A DNA stretch of 64,000 nucleotides from Acidobacteriota bacterium (GTDB lineage Bacteria > Acidobacteriota > UBA6911 > RPQK01 > DATIPO01). The stretch covers positions 1 to 64,000 of the forward strand of contig DATIPQ010000116.1 in NCBI GenBank assembly GCA_035471785.1. The letters run 5' to 3'. Position numbers and translations under genes: made by a program. Within the stretch, counting starts at the first letter, position 1. Each line of letters begins with the position of its first letter. The notes under the pieces were generated by a model. It worked only from the letters and a program-made list of their open reading frames with translations. It made no database searches and was not told where the DNA came from. Positions 47,916 to 57,704 of this stretch are shown piece after piece.

Positions 47916-50900
47916 TCACTTGTCCTCGTCCTTCTCCCAGGCCGGCAGGCCCTTCTCCATCCACTCGGGCATGGGGGCGCCTTTCAGGTGGTGGTCGAAG
48001 AACTCGGCCATGCGGCGCGTCCAGTGCTCTTGGTTGACGCGTTTGCGCAGGCCGTGATCTTCCTTGTTGTAGTTGAACATGTAGGCTTCTTTGCCCAGCC
48101 GGCGCATGGCCATGATCAGCTCGATGCCCTGGTACCAGGGCACCGCCCCGTCGTCGTCGTTATGCAGGATGAGCAGGGGGGTGTCGATGCGGTCGGCGAA
48201 GAACAGAGGCGAGTTGTTGATGTAGCGCATGGGGACGTCCCACAAGGTGTCTCCCAGGCGGCTCTGGGTGCGCTCGTACTGGAACTGACGCACCATGCCC
48301 GATCCCCAGCGGATGCCGCCGTAGGCGCTGGTCATGTTGGACACCGGCGCTCCCGCCTCGGCGGCCGCGAAGATATCGGTCTGGGTGATCATGTAGGCGA
48401 TTTGGTATCCGCCCCAGGAGTGCCCCTGAATGCCGATGGCATCGCGGTCGACCCAGCCCTCCCCCAGCAGCATATGGATGCCCGGGAGCACGCACTTGAG
48501 GGCGTCCTTGCCCGGGTATCCGGTGCCGTACTCGATATCCGGCATCCACAGCACATAGCCGTTGCTGACGTAGTAGGAGGGATTGATGGAGGTGCCGGGA
48601 CCGGGATGGCGGAAGGAGTGCAGCCGCGGGTGCAGGGTCTCGTAAATGTAGACCATGAGCGGGTACTCCTGGGCGGGATCGAAGTCCTCGGGCTTGATGA
48701 GGATGCCCTTGAGCGGCTGGCCGTCCGAGGAGTAGAAGTCGCGCAGTTCGGCGCTTCCCCATTTGAAGGCGTCCATCTGGGAGCCCAGATCAGTGATGCG
48801 GCGGGGCGGGGCGTCGAAATCGAGGGTGGCCGTCCACAGGTCGGGATACTCGTCGAAGGAGGTGCGGGTGAAAAGCAGGCGGTCGCTCTCTTCGGCCTTC
48901 TCGGGGAGGGAGTAGTTGTACTCGCCGAAGGTCAGCTCCTGAGGCGGCGAGTCGCCTCTGACGCTGTCGCGGAAGTATCCGCTGGAGATGGTGTCCTGGT
49001 TGGTGCCCTCGAGCAGCAGGGGTTGATCGAGGGGAATGGTGTCAAGGTCGTCGTCCAACCGACGGTAGCGGAAGGCGATCTTCTTCTCCCGCCCCACGCC
49101 TTCGGTGATGCGGCGGGCGCCGCTTCCGTCCGGCATCAGTTCCCAGATGTCGTACTGGTCGTAGACCAGCAGGGAGTGGTCGTCGTCGGTCCATCCGGCC
49201 GCTCCGTAGGGACCGGGCGGATTGGGGCGGTCCCAGTCCAACCGGTGAAAAGCCACCCCCAGGTCGGCGGTCAGGTTGCGGGTTTCTCCCGAGGCCAGGT
49301 CGCGGACGAAGTAATCGCCGTCGTCATACCAGGCCACGTACTTGCCGTGGGGCGACAGCCCGCCCATGGAGGAAACTTTCTCGGCCACCTTGCTGCGCTC
49401 TCCGCTGCGGGGATCGACCACGTAGAGATCGCGGAAGAAGCCTTCATAGGCCATCAGTTGGCGATAGGGAAGGTTGCTGCTGCCGAAGAGCCGGTGTCCG
49501 AAATCGGCGAATTCGACGTCGGCGAGTTCCTCGTCGGCAATCTTGAGGAAGCTTCCGCTCTCGATGTCGTAGACCGATTCCCAGGTCTCGTTGCGGTATT
49601 GGGAGGCCAGCCGCTTCTGCTGGGGCTGAGGATAGGGATCGTTCCAGTGCCAGAGATCGAATTTGGCCTCTTCTTCCTCGTCTTCGGCCTCCTCGTCCTC
49701 GTCACCTTCGGCCGGCTCGCCCTCTTCTTCGCCGGACGCTTCCTCCTCCATCTCGGCTTCCTCCTCCTGATCCAGATCGGCTTTGGCGACGCCTACAAGA
49801 AGCAGCTTACCGTCGCGGCTGAAGGAAAGGCCTTCCTTGTCGCTGACCGCCATGCCTTCGGGAAAACCGGGAGTGGTGTCGTGAGCCACCCAGAGCTGGG
49901 CTTCAGACGATTCCAGATCCCAGCCGTAGAGTTTGAAGACGGGCTCTTCCCAGTGGTTGGTGTCGCGGTCAGAGACGAAGGCCAGGCGGGTCTGTTCTTC
50001 ATCCATGGTCCAGCGCTTGTAGTTGCCTTCGCCGGTCAGCAGGGCCAGCGGCTCATCGCTGCCGGGACGGATGGCGTAGAGGCCGTCGTTCTCGTAGTCC
50101 TTCTTGCTGGCGGTGGTCCACATCAGCCACTGGCCGTTGTCGGTGAACCGGTACTGGGTGGCCCACTCGAAGGTCGTTTCGCTGCCGTCCTCGAGCCGGC
50201 GCAGCGCCAGGCGGGTGCCCTCTTTCTTTTTCTTGCGCCGTTGGGCGGCGTGATCCTTCTTCTCTTCGCCCTCTTCTTCGGCTTTCGTCTCTTCTTCGGA
50301 TTGCTTCTCGCCCTCGGGCTTCTTCTCTTCGGGTTCGGCTTTGGACTCCGCTTCGGGCTTCTCCTCGCCTTCCGCTTCTTTGTCCTTGTCTTTATCCTCG
50401 TCTTTTTTCTTTTTTTCTTTCTCCATCAGGTAGGCGACCCAGCCGCCGGCTTCTTCCGGCATTTTGAAGCTCTTGACCTTCTCCACCGTCTCCACCTGGC
50501 CGTCGCTGAGTCTGAGCAGTCCCAGGGTGGCGGTGGGCTTGTCGTCGTCCTTGGCCTTTTCTTTCTTGGCCTTCTTGTGCTCCTCCATGGAGGGCTGGAT
50601 GAGGAAGGCCACGAACTTGGAATCGGCGCTGAAGGCGGCCTCAGGATTGGCGCTGCGGCCGAAGTCGTTGCGGGCGTGATAGCCGATGCCATGGCGGTAC
50701 TCGGTGTCGCTCTCGAGGTCTTTGACCACCAGTTCGGCGTCGCCTTCGCCCGGCATTTCGCTGTAGAGGACCCACTGCCCGTCGCGCGACAGGCTATCGC
50801 CGGTGATGCGCTTCCAGGCGTCGTAGTCGTCGTGGCTGAGGGGGCGTTTGGTTTGGGCGTCGGTTCCTTCCTCGGCCCCCAGCGCCGAACCTGCGGCCAG

Positions 50901-50963
50901 GGCCGCCAAGGCCAGAAAGACGGTAAGGAGAAGTGTGCGTGAGAGAGACATGCGGCGGATCAT
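47916..50963 (-). CDS. S9-family peptidase with acidic/basic low-complexity inserts
   Basis: The 1015-residue protein has a signal peptide (about 1-29, ending SALGA). A beta-propeller N-terminal domain precedes a C-terminal alpha/beta-hydrolase prolyl-oligopeptidase domain. The nucleophile motif 'IGIQGHSWGGYQIAYMITQ' (Ser about 850), 'DDDGAVPWYQG' (Asp) and 'NKEDHGLRKRVNQ' (His) make a complete triad. Two highly charged insertions interrupt the propeller: a Lys/Glu/Asp-rich one (about 175-245) and a Glu-rich one (about 405-440). It is likely an exported dipeptidyl- or oligopeptidase. The ATG has GGGAGGAAT upstream. Confidence 0.93.
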   Translation of the reverse strand: MIRRMSLSRTLLLTVFLALAALAAGSALGAEEGTDAQTKRPLSHDDYDAWKRITGDSLSRDGQWVLYSEMPGEGDAELVVKDLESDTEYRHGIGYHARNDFGRSANPEAAFSADSKFVAFLIQPSMEEHKKAKKEKAKDDDKPTATLGLLRLSDGQVETVEKVKSFKMPEEAGGWVAYLMEKEKKKKDEDKDKDKEAEGEEKPEAESKAEPEEKKPEGEKQSEEETKAEEEGEEKKDHAAQRRKKKKEGTRLALRRLEDGSETTFEWATQYRFTDNGQWLMWTTASKKDYENDGLYAIRPGSDEPLALLTGEGNYKRWTMDEEQTRLAFVSDRDTNHWEEPVFKLYGWDLESSEAQLWVAHDTTPGFPEGMAVSDKEGLSFSRDGKLLLVGVAKADLDQEEEAEMEEEASGEEEGEPAEGDEDEEAEDEEEEAKFDLWHWNDPYPQPQQKRLASQYRNETWESVYDIESGSFLKIADEELADVEFADFGHRLFGSSNLPYRQLMAYEGFFRDLYVVDPRSGERSKVAEKVSSMGGLSPHGKYVAWYDDGDYFVRDLASGETRNLTADLGVAFHRLDWDRPNPPGPYGAAGWTDDDHSLLVYDQYDIWELMPDGSGARRITEGVGREKKIAFRYRRLDDDLDTIPLDQPLLLEGTNQDTISSGYFRDSVRGDSPPQELTFGEYNYSLPEKAEESDRLLFTRTSFDEYPDLWTATLDFDAPPRRITDLGSQMDAFKWGSAELRDFYSSDGQPLKGILIKPEDFDPAQEYPLMVYIYETLHPRLHSFRHPGPGTSINPSYYVSNGYVLWMPDIEYGTGYPGKDALKCVLPGIHMLLGEGWVDRDAIGIQGHSWGGYQIAYMITQTDIFAAAEAGAPVSNMTSAYGGIRWGSGMVRQFQYERTQSRLGDTLWDVPMRYINNSPLFFADRIDTPLLILHNDDDGAVPWYQGIELIMAMRRLGKEAYMFNYNKEDHGLRKRVNQEHWTRRMAEFFDHHLKGAPMPEWMEKGLPAWEKDEDK

Positions 50964-51002
50964 TCGATTCCTCCCGAAGGTTCCTTGTGAGTAGCGACCA
51001 GT

Positions 51003-52094
51003 TTAGCGTGACAGCGGGTAACCTTCCAGCAGAAGGTCTTGGCCCAGGCGTCGCGTCCGTATCTTCTTGAGACGATAGGACTCGGCCATTCGGTTGACGT
51101 TCATGGGACCGATGCCCGGCCGGGCGTCCCCTCCCAGGATCTGCGGACCGTAGAAAAGAAGCAGTTTGTCGGCCAGGTCGAGTTTGAGCAGCGAAGCGGC
51201 CACCAGTCCTCCTCCTTCCACCAGCAGGCTCTGCAGTCCGCGGCGGCCGGCTTCGGCCAGGATGGCCTGCCAGTCCAGACCCTGAGGGGAGCGGGGGACG
51301 GGCAGGCAGCGTACGTGGGGGGGATAGGAGGCTGTGGGCTGCACGTCTTCGGCATGAAAGAGCAGCACCGGGTCGCCGGACTGGAAGAGGCGGGCTTGCG
51401 GCGGCGTCGCCAGGCGGGTGTCGAGCAGGCACTTGGTGATGCGGTTGCGCCGCCGCCAGCGCACGTCCAGCGAAGGATCGTCGTCGGTGACCGTGCGCGA
51501 TCCGACCAGAATGCCGTCCGCCGCGTAGCGCAGGAAGTGGGTGTAGTCGCGGGCTTTCTCTCCCGTGATCCAGCGCGAGTCGCCGCTGCCGGTGGCGATG
51601 CGTCCGTCCAGGGTCATGGCCAGCTTGAGGATGACGAAGGGGAGTCCGCTGCGGACGGCCTTGAAGAAGGTCTCGTTGAGCTTGGCCGCCTCCTCGGAAA
51701 GGGGCCCCAGGTGAACCTCGACTCCCGCCTCCCGCAGCCGCTGAATGCCCCGTCCGCCCACCAGCGGATTGGGGTCGGCGACGGCGGCATAGACGCGGGC
51801 CACTCCTTTTTCGATGATCAAGTCGCTGCAGGGAGGCGTGCGTCCCTGGTGGCAGCAAGGCTCCAGCGTCACGTAGAGGTCGGCGCCGCGGGCCTGCTCG
51901 CCGGCCTGGCGCAAGGCCTGCACCTCGGCGTGGTGCTGCTTCTCGAAGAGGTGATATCCCTCCCCCACCACCTTGCCGTCCTTGACCGCCACGGCGCCCA
52001 CCATGGGATTGGGGCTGGTGCGTCCAATGCCCCGGCGGGCCAGCCGCAGGGCCCGGCGCATGTGCTTTCGCTGAGGATCAGGTCGCTTCGACAT
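51003..52094 (-). CDS. ribD: Bifunctional riboflavin deaminase-reductase
   Basis: The 363-residue protein has an N-terminal CMP/dCMP-type deaminase with zinc motifs 'HAEVQALRQAG' and 'PCCHQGRTPPCSDLI', and a C-terminal pyrimidine reductase ('FVILKLAMTLDGRIATGSGD', 'LLVEGGGLVAASLL'). It carries out the second and third steps of riboflavin synthesis. Length is normal. No other rib genes are adjacent. It is downstream of the corC-like gene on the same strand, separated by a repeat-containing gap. Confidence 0.95.
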   Translation of the reverse strand: MSKRPDPQRKHMRRALRLARRGIGRTSPNPMVGAVAVKDGKVVGEGYHLFEKQHHAEVQALRQAGEQARGADLYVTLEPCCHQGRTPPCSDLIIEKGVARVYAAVADPNPLVGGRGIQRLREAGVEVHLGPLSEEAAKLNETFFKAVRSGLPFVILKLAMTLDGRIATGSGDSRWITGEKARDYTHFLRYAADGILVGSRTVTDDDPSLDVRWRRRNRITKCLLDTRLATPPQARLFQSGDPVLLFHAEDVQPTASYPPHVRCLPVPRSPQGLDWQAILAEAGRRGLQSLLVEGGGLVAASLLKLDLADKLLLFYGPQILGGDARPGIGPMNVNRMAESYRLKKIRTRRLGQDLLLEGYPLSR

Positions 52095-52116
52095 GTACAG
52101 ATTCCATCGACCCGCT

Positions 52117-52149
52117 CGGGGGTTGGTGGTTGGAGATTGGAAGTTGCGC
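52117..52149 (-). repeat. AAC-rich repeat, copy 3
   Basis: On the minus strand this reads CGCAACTTCCAATCTCCAAC then CACCAACCCCC, a variant of the repeats after glmU and after the DUF3299 operon. It sits in the gap between the CorC-like gene and ribD. Confidence 0.5.
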
Positions 52150-52155
52150 GCAGCC

Positions 52156-53469
52156 CTAGGCAGAAGCCGGTTCGGCCGGTCCGGCGTTCTCTTCGCGGCC
52201 CCCCACGACCCGGACTCTCATCCAGTTGATGCGGCGGGGGTCGGCGTCGGTCACGGTGATTTCCAGAGTGGAGTTGATGTCGACCCGCTCGCCCTTTTGC
52301 GGCACGCGGCCCAATTGGCTCACCACCAGGCCCGAGACGGTCGTGACGTCGAGGTGTCCCAGGTCGAGGTTGAGGGCGTCTTCCAGGTCCTCGATCTCCA
52401 CTCCGCCCCGCACCAGGTAGTCATTGTTCTCGGTCAGTTCGATATCGGTCTCGCGTTGCTCGTCCTCGTCGTGGATCTCTCCCACCAACTCCTCGACCAG
52501 ATCTTCGGTGGTCACCAGTCCGGTCACCGCGCCGTACTCGTTGATGACGATGGCCATGTTGCCGTTGGCCTGCTGCAGCTCCTTGAGCAGGTCCGAGACC
52601 TTCTTGGTTTCGGGGACGAACTTGGCTTCGTCGATGATGGGCGCGATGGGAGAATCGTCCTTCAAGGTGTCCCAGTGGGCCAAGAACTTGCGGATGTAGA
52701 TGAGGCCTACGATCTGATCCATCCCCTCGCGGTAGACGGGCAGCCGGGAGTGCTTGCTGGAGACGAACATCTCACGCAACTGGCCCACCGTGGCCGACTC
52801 TTCAACGCACACCATTTCAGTGCGGGGAGTCATGATTTCGTGAACCAGGGTGTTGCCGAACTCCAGCGCCGACTGGATCAATTCGCTGTCGCCCTTCTCG
52901 ATGATGCCTTCTTCGGTGCCCACTCCGATGTAGGCCTGAATGGCCTCTTCGGCGGTTTCCTCTTCGGGCTCCTCGGGCACTGGACGCCGGTCCTGGTTCT
53001 CCTTGCTGCGCTTGAGCGGCAGCCACAGCGGCGCGCTCAGCCAGCGCAGCGGAATATAGATGGGGGCCAGCAGCTTGAGGGTGAGCAGCAGTACGCCCTC
53101 GGGATTGCGCTGAGTCATCAGCTTGGGCAGAAGCTGGTAGAAAACCCCTGTCACCAGGACCATGCTGCCCAGAGCCCACCAGACCGGGTAGGCCAGTCCC
53201 AGTTGGGAGAAGATGATGTACGTCAGAAGGCTCAGCCCCACCAGCAGGGCGTGGCCCGCCACCTCCAGGGGCACCAGGAAGGCGCCTCGGTCCCGGGCGA
53301 TTTGTGCCAGCAAACGGGGAGGAGATTCCAGCTTCTCGCTCATGGTGCGCAAAGCGACACGGGTCAGCCGCCATCCGGCGTTGACGATCAGCGAGACGAA
53401 AAAGAGCGCGCCCAGCAAGAGCAGGGCGCCCGCGATATCCACCTGAAGCCAAGTGCTGCTGCTACTCAA
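52156..53469 (-). CDS. CNNM/CorC-type membrane protein with CBS domains
   Basis: The 437-residue protein has an N-terminal membrane part (DUF21-like, helices near 10-32, 68-90, 97-118, 142-160) and two CBS domains: '[20 protein letters not shown]' and '[20 protein letters not shown]'. A C-terminal CorC/HlyC transporter-associated domain follows ('[20 protein letters not shown]'). Relatives are magnesium/cobalt efflux or regulation proteins. The ATG overlaps the ybeY stop by four bases, so translation is coupled. Confidence 0.92.
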   Translation of the reverse strand: MSSSSTWLQVDIAGALLLLGALFFVSLIVNAGWRLTRVALRTMSEKLESPPRLLAQIARDRGAFLVPLEVAGHALLVGLSLLTYIIFSQLGLAYPVWWALGSMVLVTGVFYQLLPKLMTQRNPEGVLLLTLKLLAPIYIPLRWLSAPLWLPLKRSKENQDRRPVPEEPEEETAEEAIQAYIGVGTEEGIIEKGDSELIQSALEFGNTLVHEIMTPRTEMVCVEESATVGQLREMFVSSKHSRLPVYREGMDQIVGLIYIRKFLAHWDTLKDDSPIAPIIDEAKFVPETKKVSDLLKELQQANGNMAIVINEYGAVTGLVTTEDLVEELVGEIHDEDEQRETDIELTENNDYLVRGGVEIEDLEDALNLDLGHLDVTTVSGLVVSQLGRVPQKGERVDINSTLEITVTDADPRRINWMRVRVVGGREENAGPAEPASA

Positions 53470-53924
53470 ATAAGGTCGAACTCCTTTCTGAGGCGGACTT
53501 CCAACTGCTCCATCTCTCCATTGTCCCTTTCATGATCGTAGCCCATGAGATGGAGCAGCCCATGAAGGCAAAGCCTGCGCACTTCCCGCTGCAGGTCGTT
53601 TCCCGGCATGCGGCGGCGGGCTGTCTCCAGGGAGATGACCACATCGCCCAGGTAAGGCTCTTCAGCCCCCTCCCAGGGTTCGCGCCGGTCGGGGAAGGAG
53701 AGAACGTCGGTAGGCCCCTCTTTTCCCCGGTGGCGCTGATTGTAGTCGGCCATCACCCGGTCGCTCACCAGGACCAGCGAGAAGCCGCCCGCAACATGCA
53801 GCCGCTGCGCCAGTTGGCCGGCGAAAGCTTGCAGTTCACGCTGGTCGATGCTCAGGCCGCGCTGCTTATTGAACACGTGGACTGGCCAGCGGAGGCTGCT
53901 TGCCGGAGTCTTTGCTGAACTCAT
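53466..53924 (-). CDS. ybeY: Endoribonuclease YbeY (rRNA maturation factor)
   Basis: The 152-residue protein has the H-x3-H-x5-H zinc motif in 'HGLLHLMGYDHERDNGEM' and 'GPTDVLSFPDR', both diagnostic of YbeY, a single-strand-specific endoribonuclease in 16S rRNA maturation and 70S quality control. The ATG used here overlaps the end of the upstream pgpH-like gene by 59 bases with only a weak site; an in-frame GTG at 53876 would cut the overlap to 11 bases and still keep the conserved core. Confidence 0.93.
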   Translation of the reverse strand: MSSAKTPASSLRWPVHVFNKQRGLSIDQRELQAFAGQLAQRLHVAGGFSLVLVSDRVMADYNQRHRGKEGPTDVLSFPDRREPWEGAEEPYLGDVVISLETARRRMPGNDLQREVRRLCLHGLLHLMGYDHERDNGEMEQLEVRLRKEFDLI

Positions 53925-56199
53925 ATCCAGGATACTCGATTCTCTGATGATGCATCCTCAAGATGACACGCTCGTAGGCCGAGGCTACCCGGCTCAGCTC
54001 GCGCACGGTGATGTCGCATTCGTCGAACTGCCCGTCCTCGATGTCTGAGCGGATGATGCGGCGGATCATGCCGCGCACCTGTCCGCCTGAGGGGTCCTGC
54101 AAGGTGCGGGCGGCGGCTTCCACCTGGTCGGCCGTCATCAGGATGGCGGCCTCTTTGCTCTGGGGTTTGGGTCCGGGATAACGAAAGGTCTCTTCCGTCA
54201 CCTGAGTCTCGTCTCCGCCCGCTTCTTCCACAGCCTTGCGGTAGAAAAACGACATCAGGCGGGTGCCGTGATGCTGGGGGATGAGGTCGCGCACCTCGCC
54301 GGCCAGTTTGATTTCATCAGCCAGGGCCAGCCCTTCCTTGACGTGGTTTGCCAGGATCAGGCTCGACATCGAGGGCGTCAGCGACTCGTGCTTGTTGCCG
54401 CAGTAGATCTGGTTCTCGACGTAGTACTCGGGCTTGGAGAGCTTGCCGATGTCGTGATAGTAGGCGCCCACCCGGGTGAGGAGGGAATTGGCGTCCACGG
54501 CTTCAGCCGCTTCTTCGGCCAATGTGCCGACGATGATGCTGTGGTGATAGGTCCCCGGCGCCTCCACGGCCAGGCGCCGCAGAATGGGGGTGTTCAGATT
54601 CGACAGCTCCAGCAGGCGGATGTCGGTGGTGATGCCGAACAGTTGCTCCAGCAGGGGCAGCAGCAGGGAAGCCGCCGTGGCCGCCAGCAGTCCTCCCGCC
54701 AGGCCCAGTCCGGCGGCCCACAGCAAGGTGGTGCCGTCGAGTGTCCCGACGTAGAGCTGCAGGGCCACGGCCGTCAGGGCGTTGACGCATCCGATGACGA
54801 ATCCCGCCTTCACCAGCGCCGCCCGCTGGCGGTAGTTGTGAAGGACGTAGGCCGCGGCCAGGCATCCGGCCAGCGAATAGACGAAAGTGCGCGGGTCGCC
54901 CGTCATCAACGCCACCAGCACCGAGAAGATCATGGAGTAGATAAGGGTGATGTTGACGCTCACCAGCAACACCAGCAGGAAAGCTCCCAGCGCGAAAGGC
55001 ACCAGCAGGTGCAGCATGACCGGATCTTGCAGTTGGGGCAGGCGGATTCCCGCCGCAACCAGGTCGGCCACTCCCAGCATCACCTTGGTGAGCAGGGCTG
55101 TTCCGGCCATCACTAGGTTGACCAGCAAGAAGTAGCCGACTTGCGGCTTGAGGCGGCGTTCCGGCATCTCCAGATAGCGCCACAGGGCCATCTGGAAAAA
55201 GGCCACCAGAATGAAGATCCCGATCACTCGAGCCGCTTGTCTGAGCGGGTCCTTGCTTTGTTGCAAAGCCGATAAGAGCATTCCGGCCTGGGGCGTGACC
55301 TCGTCGCCGGCCCGCACGATGGCGCGGCCCTTCTTGACCTGCATGAGGACGGGAGCCACCTCCATCTGGGCCGCTGTTTCGGCCAGGCGGGTGGCGGTCT
55401 CGTTGAAGATCAGGTTGGGCACCAGCCAGGAGCGCAGCAAGTCGAGCAACTCGCCGCGCTGCCGCGGATCGAGTCCTTTCAGACCGGATTGCTGCTGCCC
55501 AAGGGCCTTCCGCGCCTCTTGCAGGTCTTGCACCTGGGCCAGGTCCTTGAGGGGGCGGGTCTGGCTGGTGACCGAGTTCATGAGCAGAATGCCGCGGTCC
55601 TGATAGCGCTGCAGAAGGTCGCGCGTCAGTACCACCCCAGGGTAAGCCAGGGCCTCTTTAAGCAGGGCGGCCATGGCTTGCTGCAGGTCCGGATCAAAGC
55701 CGTGGGTCATCAGCACTTCGATGGCTGCGCCCTGGTCGAAGGCCGGAAGCTCGCGCTTGAGCCGTTGAAGAAGCAGGCGCTTTTGGGCGGGGACGGAGGA
55801 ACGTTCCTCCTCTGCTTTGCGCAGAATCTCGCGGCCGCGCTGAAAGCCGTTTCGCAGTTCCTCAGCCAGACGCTCGTTGACTCGAAGGTCCAGGTCGAAG
55901 ACGACGGAAACGTTGCGGGCCGCCCTTTGGCGCTTTTCAGCCGTGGCCAAGGTGTCCTCGACGGTGAAGTCATGGAGGGCCTTGATGGTGCGGTCGGCGA
56001 TGTCCCCGGCTTGATAGTCGGGCAGCCGCTGAAATTCGAAGCCGGCCAGCAGGAAGGTCAAGAAGGCGGCGGTGGCCAGTCCCAGCGCCAGATCGCGGGC
56101 TGAGAGCGGACGGAATCGGATCCGCAGGCGCCGCAGCCATCCTTCCTTGCTTCCGGCCCTCTTGCGGGCGCTGCTTGATTGGGGAGTCTTCTTAGACAT
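53866..56199 (-). CDS. PgpH-type 7TM-HD cyclic-di-AMP phosphodiesterase
   Basis: The 777-residue protein has one N-terminal helix (about 35-55), a large extracytoplasmic 7TMR-HDED sensor (about 60-320), seven membrane helices (about 325-520) and a cytoplasmic HD domain. The metal motifs are visible: 'APGTYHHSIIVGTLAEEAAE' and 'VGAYYHDIGKLSKPEYYVEN'. Its relatives degrade c-di-AMP. Neighbours ybeY and corC match the conserved phoH-pgpH-ybeY-corC arrangement; phoH is absent upstream. The promoter may be the TAAAAT box 18 bases before the ATG. Confidence 0.93.
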   Translation of the reverse strand: MSKKTPQSSSARKRAGSKEGWLRRLRIRFRPLSARDLALGLATAAFLTFLLAGFEFQRLPDYQAGDIADRTIKALHDFTVEDTLATAEKRQRAARNVSVVFDLDLRVNERLAEELRNGFQRGREILRKAEEERSSVPAQKRLLLQRLKRELPAFDQGAAIEVLMTHGFDPDLQQAMAALLKEALAYPGVVLTRDLLQRYQDRGILLMNSVTSQTRPLKDLAQVQDLQEARKALGQQQSGLKGLDPRQRGELLDLLRSWLVPNLIFNETATRLAETAAQMEVAPVLMQVKKGRAIVRAGDEVTPQAGMLLSALQQSKDPLRQAARVIGIFILVAFFQMALWRYLEMPERRLKPQVGYFLLVNLVMAGTALLTKVMLGVADLVAAGIRLPQLQDPVMLHLLVPFALGAFLLVLLVSVNITLIYSMIFSVLVALMTGDPRTFVYSLAGCLAAAYVLHNYRQRAALVKAGFVIGCVNALTAVALQLYVGTLDGTTLLWAAGLGLAGGLLAATAASLLLPLLEQLFGITTDIRLLELSNLNTPILRRLAVEAPGTYHHSIIVGTLAEEAAEAVDANSLLTRVGAYYHDIGKLSKPEYYVENQIYCGNKHESLTPSMSSLILANHVKEGLALADEIKLAGEVRDLIPQHHGTRLMSFFYRKAVEEAGGDETQVTEETFRYPGPKPQSKEAAILMTADQVEAAARTLQDPSGGQVRGMIRRIIRSDIEDGQFDECDITVRELSRVASAYERVILRMHHQRIEYPGYEFSKDSGKQPPLASPRVQ

Positions 56200-56278
56200 G
56201 CGAGTGGTTGCCGTTCATTTTAGCACAGGCGGGGGAATGCCCCGGCCGTGAAATGCGTCCTTGCGGTGTGGGGAAAGA

Positions 56279-57520
56279 CTACTCTTCGTAACGCTTGAAG
56301 AGCAGCGAGGCGTTGGTGCCTCCGAATCCGAAGGAGTTGGAGAGAGCGTAGCGGACTTCGGCTTTGCGGGCCTCGTTGGCCACGTAGTCGAGGTCGCACT
56401 CGGGGTCGGGAATCTCTTGGTTGACGGTGGGCGGCAGCGTCTGGTCGCGGATGGCCAGTACGGTGATGCCTCCCTCCAGTCCGCCGGCGGCCCCCAGCAG
56501 GTGTCCCGTCATCGATTTGGTGGAGCTGACGGGCACGTCATAAGCTCTGGCGCCCAGCAGATCTTTGATGGCCCGTGTCTCGATGCGGTCATTGGGCGGC
56601 GTGCTGGTGCCGTGGGCATTGATGTAGTCGACTACCGAGGGGTCCAGCCCGGCGTCTTCCAGCGCATTGCTCATGACGCGGAGGGCGCCTGATCCGTCCT
56701 CGGGCGGAGCGGTTATGTGGTGGGCGTCGCCGCTCATACCGTAGCCCACGATCTCGGCCAGAATGCGGGCTCCCCGGGCTTGGGCGTGCTCCAGGGCCTC
56801 CAGTATGAGGATGCCGGAGCCCTCGCCCACCACGAAGCCGTCGCGTCCGCCGTCGAAGGGACGGCTGGCCTTTTCGGGTTCTTCGTTGCGGGTGGAAAGC
56901 GCCTTCATGGCGGCGAAGCCTCCCACGCCCATGGGCGTGATGGCGGCTTCGGCTCCCCCCGCGATCATGACGTCGGCGGCTCCCCTCTGGATCAGCTTGA
57001 AGGAATCGCCCACGGCATGAGAGGAGGCCGAGCAGGCAGTGGCGGTGGCCGAATTGGGTCCGCGGGCTCCGAAAATGATGGAAACCTGTCCGGCGGCCAG
57101 ATTGATGATGGCGGCCGGGATGAAGAAGGGCGATATGCGCCGGGGGCCCATCTTGATGAACTTCTCGTGCTCTTTCTCGATGGTGCCGAATCCGCCGATG
57201 CCGGAGGCGATGTAGGTCCCCACGCGGTCGGCGTTCTCGTCGCTGATCTCCAACCCCGCACACTTGAGAGCCTGGCTGGAAGCGGCTACCGCGTAGAGGA
57301 TGAAGGGGTCCATCTTCTTGACGTTCTTGCGGTCGACGTAGAGGAGAGGGTCGAAGCCCTTGACCTCGGCGGCGATGCGGGTGGGAAAGTCGGAAGCGTC
57401 GAAATGGCTGATGGTCGCCACTCCGCTGCGGCCTTGCAACAGGCCCTGCCAGGTCGACTCGGTATCCACACCTACGGCTGATACCAGTCCGACCCCCGTT
57501 ACCACTACACGTCTGCTCAA
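56279..57520 (-). CDS. fabF: 3-oxoacyl-[ACP] synthase II
   Basis: The 413-residue protein is FabF (KAS II), the elongating condensing enzyme. The Cys-His-His triad is present: 'CSASSHAVGDSFKLIQRG' (Cys), 'NAHGTSTPPNDRIE' (His) and 'STKSMTGHLLGAAGGLEG' (His). The N-terminal 'RVVVTGVGLVSAVGVDTEST' is standard. It is the last gene of the fab operon, 184 bases after acpP, with no promoter recognised in the gap. Confidence 0.96.
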   Translation of the reverse strand: MSRRVVVTGVGLVSAVGVDTESTWQGLLQGRSGVATISHFDASDFPTRIAAEVKGFDPLLYVDRKNVKKMDPFILYAVAASSQALKCAGLEISDENADRVGTYIASGIGGFGTIEKEHEKFIKMGPRRISPFFIPAAIINLAAGQVSIIFGARGPNSATATACSASSHAVGDSFKLIQRGAADVMIAGGAEAAITPMGVGGFAAMKALSTRNEEPEKASRPFDGGRDGFVVGEGSGILILEALEHAQARGARILAEIVGYGMSGDAHHITAPPEDGSGALRVMSNALEDAGLDPSVVDYINAHGTSTPPNDRIETRAIKDLLGARAYDVPVSSTKSMTGHLLGAAGGLEGGITVLAIRDQTLPPTVNQEIPDPECDLDYVANEARKAEVRYALSNSFGFGGTNASLLFKRYEE

Positions 57521-57704
57521 AGTGCTACACCTCGGCTAATGCCTGCCTCCAGGGGCTGGATTCCCCGCTCCCGCTGCCCGGCGAGAGCGCGGCAGGGAGG
57601 GGGAAGAGCCCCTTCACGGAACGGCAATATAGATGCCGAAACGTCCAAAACGTTTCCCCGGCCCGCTTTTTTGGGCCGAGTCCCGATTGGGCGTCAGGCC
57701 CGAG

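Noticed and set aside
47988-50942. Plus-strand open frame of 984 codons opposite the S9 peptidase
   Set aside because: It mirrors the peptidase gene; its product is low-complexity (Val/Leu/Phe-rich) with no motif. Long antisense frames are expected in GC-rich genes.
57655-57685. GGCCC...GGGCC hairpin after acpP
   Set aside because: The T run is in the loop and not after the stem on the transcribed strand, so it is not a standard terminator.
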